This document shows, in pieces, positions 5,340 through 6,044 of a stretch of 6,044 bases of DNA. How positions within the stretch are numbered: the stretch's first letter is position 1; every line of letters begins with the position of its first letter. Position numbers and translations under genes: made by a program. The notes beneath the pieces were generated by a model. The model saw only the letters and a list, made by a program, of their open reading frames with translations, ran no database searches and was not told where the DNA came from. This stretch comes from Pseudomonadota bacterium (GTDB lineage Bacteria; Myxococcota; Myxococcia; Myxococcales; Anaeromyxobacteraceae). The stretch lies in contig JAEZXM010000319.1 of assembly GCA_023419875.1 (NCBI GenBank), positions 1 through 6,044 on the forward strand. The letters run 5' to 3'.

Positions 5340-6044
5340 ATGATGGACTCCGACCGCCCGGCGCGCGTGGACGCGCTCTCCGGCCTCCGCTTCTGGGCCG
5401 CCCTCGGGATCCTCTTCTTCCACTACGGGCGCGCCTTCACGGCGGACCTGCCGGCGTGGGTGGAGCGGATCCGGACCGGGGGGCACGTCTGGGTCGGTCT
5501 CTTCTACGTCCTCTCCGGGTTCGTCCTCGCCTACGCGAATCCGCGGCCGCTCGACGCGGCCAGGCGGCGCGCCTTCTGGGCCGCCCGCTTCGCCCGGCTC
5601 TATCCCGCCTACCTGCTCGCGTTCGTCCTCTACGCGCCCTTCGTCTTCGATCGGTGGTGGCCGCGCGGCCTGGAAGGCGTGGTGAAGGGGGCGGTGGTGG
5701 CGCTCGCCTGCCTGACCCTCACGCAGGCGTGGTTCCCGCCGATCGCCCGCATCTGGAATCCTCCGGGCTGGTCCACGTCGGTGGTGGCCTCGTTCTATCT
5801 CGCCTTCCCCCGGATCCTCCGCGGGCTCGCGCCGCGCTCGCGCGCCGCCCTCTGGGGCGCCGCCGCCGCCGCGTGGGCGGGCTCGCTCGCCTTCCCGCTG
5901 CTCTATGCGCTGGTGGCGCCCGACGGGCCCGGCGTCGAGTTCGTCGGGCGCGAGCCGCCCTGGCTCGAGGCGCTCAAGTTCCACCCCATCGCGCGGCTCG
6001 GCGAGTTCGTCGCCGGAGTGGCGCTCGGGCTCCTCGTCCGCACC
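5340..6044 (+). CDS. Acyltransferase-3 family (OafA/YrhL-like) membrane protein, 5' part
   Basis: The frame is open for 235 codons to the window edge. Acyltransferase-3 proteins are multi-pass inner-membrane enzymes that move acetyl or other acyl groups onto sugars of polysaccharides, O-antigens or glycolipids. Counting from the first Met, the sequence has SGLRFWAALGILFFHYG (14-30) with the family R-X10-H motif (Arg17, His28), then GLFYVLSGFVLAYA (53-66), ARFARLYPAYLLAF (82-95) and NPPGWSTSVVASFYLAFP (140-157). These match the family order, with hydrophobic segments at about 19-33, 49-65, 88-103 and 115-127 and further ones downstream. In the fourth block most members have Glu after S-V; here it is Val149. 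Two ATGs are adjacent (5340 and 5343), and neither has a Shine-Dalgarno sequence; a hairpin ends 10 nt upstream. Any link to the preceding glycan genes is by position only, across a 266-bp structured gap. Confidence 0.87.
   Translation, partial: MMDSDRPARVDALSGLRFWAALGILFFHYGRAFTADLPAWVERIRTGGHVWVGLFYVLSGFVLAYANPRPLDAARRRAFWAARFARLYPAYLLAFVLYAPFVFDRWWPRGLEGVVKGAVVALACLTLTQAWFPPIARIWNPPGWSTSVVASFYLAFPRILRGLAPRSRAALWGAAAAAWAGSLAFPLLYALVAPDGPGVEFVGREPPWLEALKFHPIARLGEFVAGVALGLLVRT

Noticed and set aside
5083..5343. Small protein on the plus strand in the intergenic gap (ATG at 5083 in another frame)
   Set aside because: Its sequence simply reads through the hairpin repeats, has no ribosome site and overlaps the acyltransferase start.
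5259..5984. Minus-strand open frame opposite the acyltransferase and into the hairpin element
   Set aside because: The translation is Glu/Gly/Arg/Pro-rich and unstructured, while the plus strand shows ordered acyltransferase-3 motifs.

Overview
This is a very GC-rich chromosomal segment whose codons almost always end in G or C. It carries a type IV pilus motor ATPase, a degenerate receiver protein, two carbohydrate enzymes and a membrane acyltransferase. The base composition together with the gene content suggests a high-GC Myxococcota/deltaproteobacterium, perhaps Anaeromyxobacter-like. That assignment is inference from composition and protein style, not a database match.

Left part (1-1596, minus strand): a two-gene unit. 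The first gene encodes a PilT/PilU-type retraction ATPase of 369 residues. Its stop codon overlaps the GTG start of the second gene (GTGA overlap), which encodes a CheY-like receiver lacking the phospho-acceptor aspartate and runs off the left edge. The arrangement suggests a pilus motor co-expressed with a phosphorylation-independent partner.

Divergent intergenic region (1597-1765): both outward-facing genes lack a clear Shine-Dalgarno sequence, and each has a TANNNT hexamer exactly 7 nt before its ATG. An 8-bp inverted repeat lies between them. These are candidate promoter/operator elements only.

Middle (1766-5073, plus strand): a GT4-type glycosyltransferase (357 aa) overlaps by 22 nt a 751-residue glycogen-debranching-type glycoside hydrolase. 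The hydrolase has an N-terminal beta domain and a C-terminal (alpha/alpha)6-type domain. One enzyme builds and the other trims glycosidic linkages, and they are translationally coupled, but the substrate cannot be read from the sequence.

Intergenic 5074-5339: 266 bases with no convincing gene but dense hairpin-forming structure. It holds at least nine inverted repeats, several mutually exclusive, including a perfect 24-nt palindrome and a very stable 11-bp GC hairpin. The region is closed by imperfect terminal inverted repeats. It looks like a repeat element or a structured RNA/leader and is the least explained part of the window.

Right part (5340-6044, plus strand): the first 235 residues of an acyltransferase-3 (OafA-like) membrane protein, cut by the window edge. 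The R-X10-H motif is present, but the usual Glu of the SVE-x-x-FY motif is replaced by Val.
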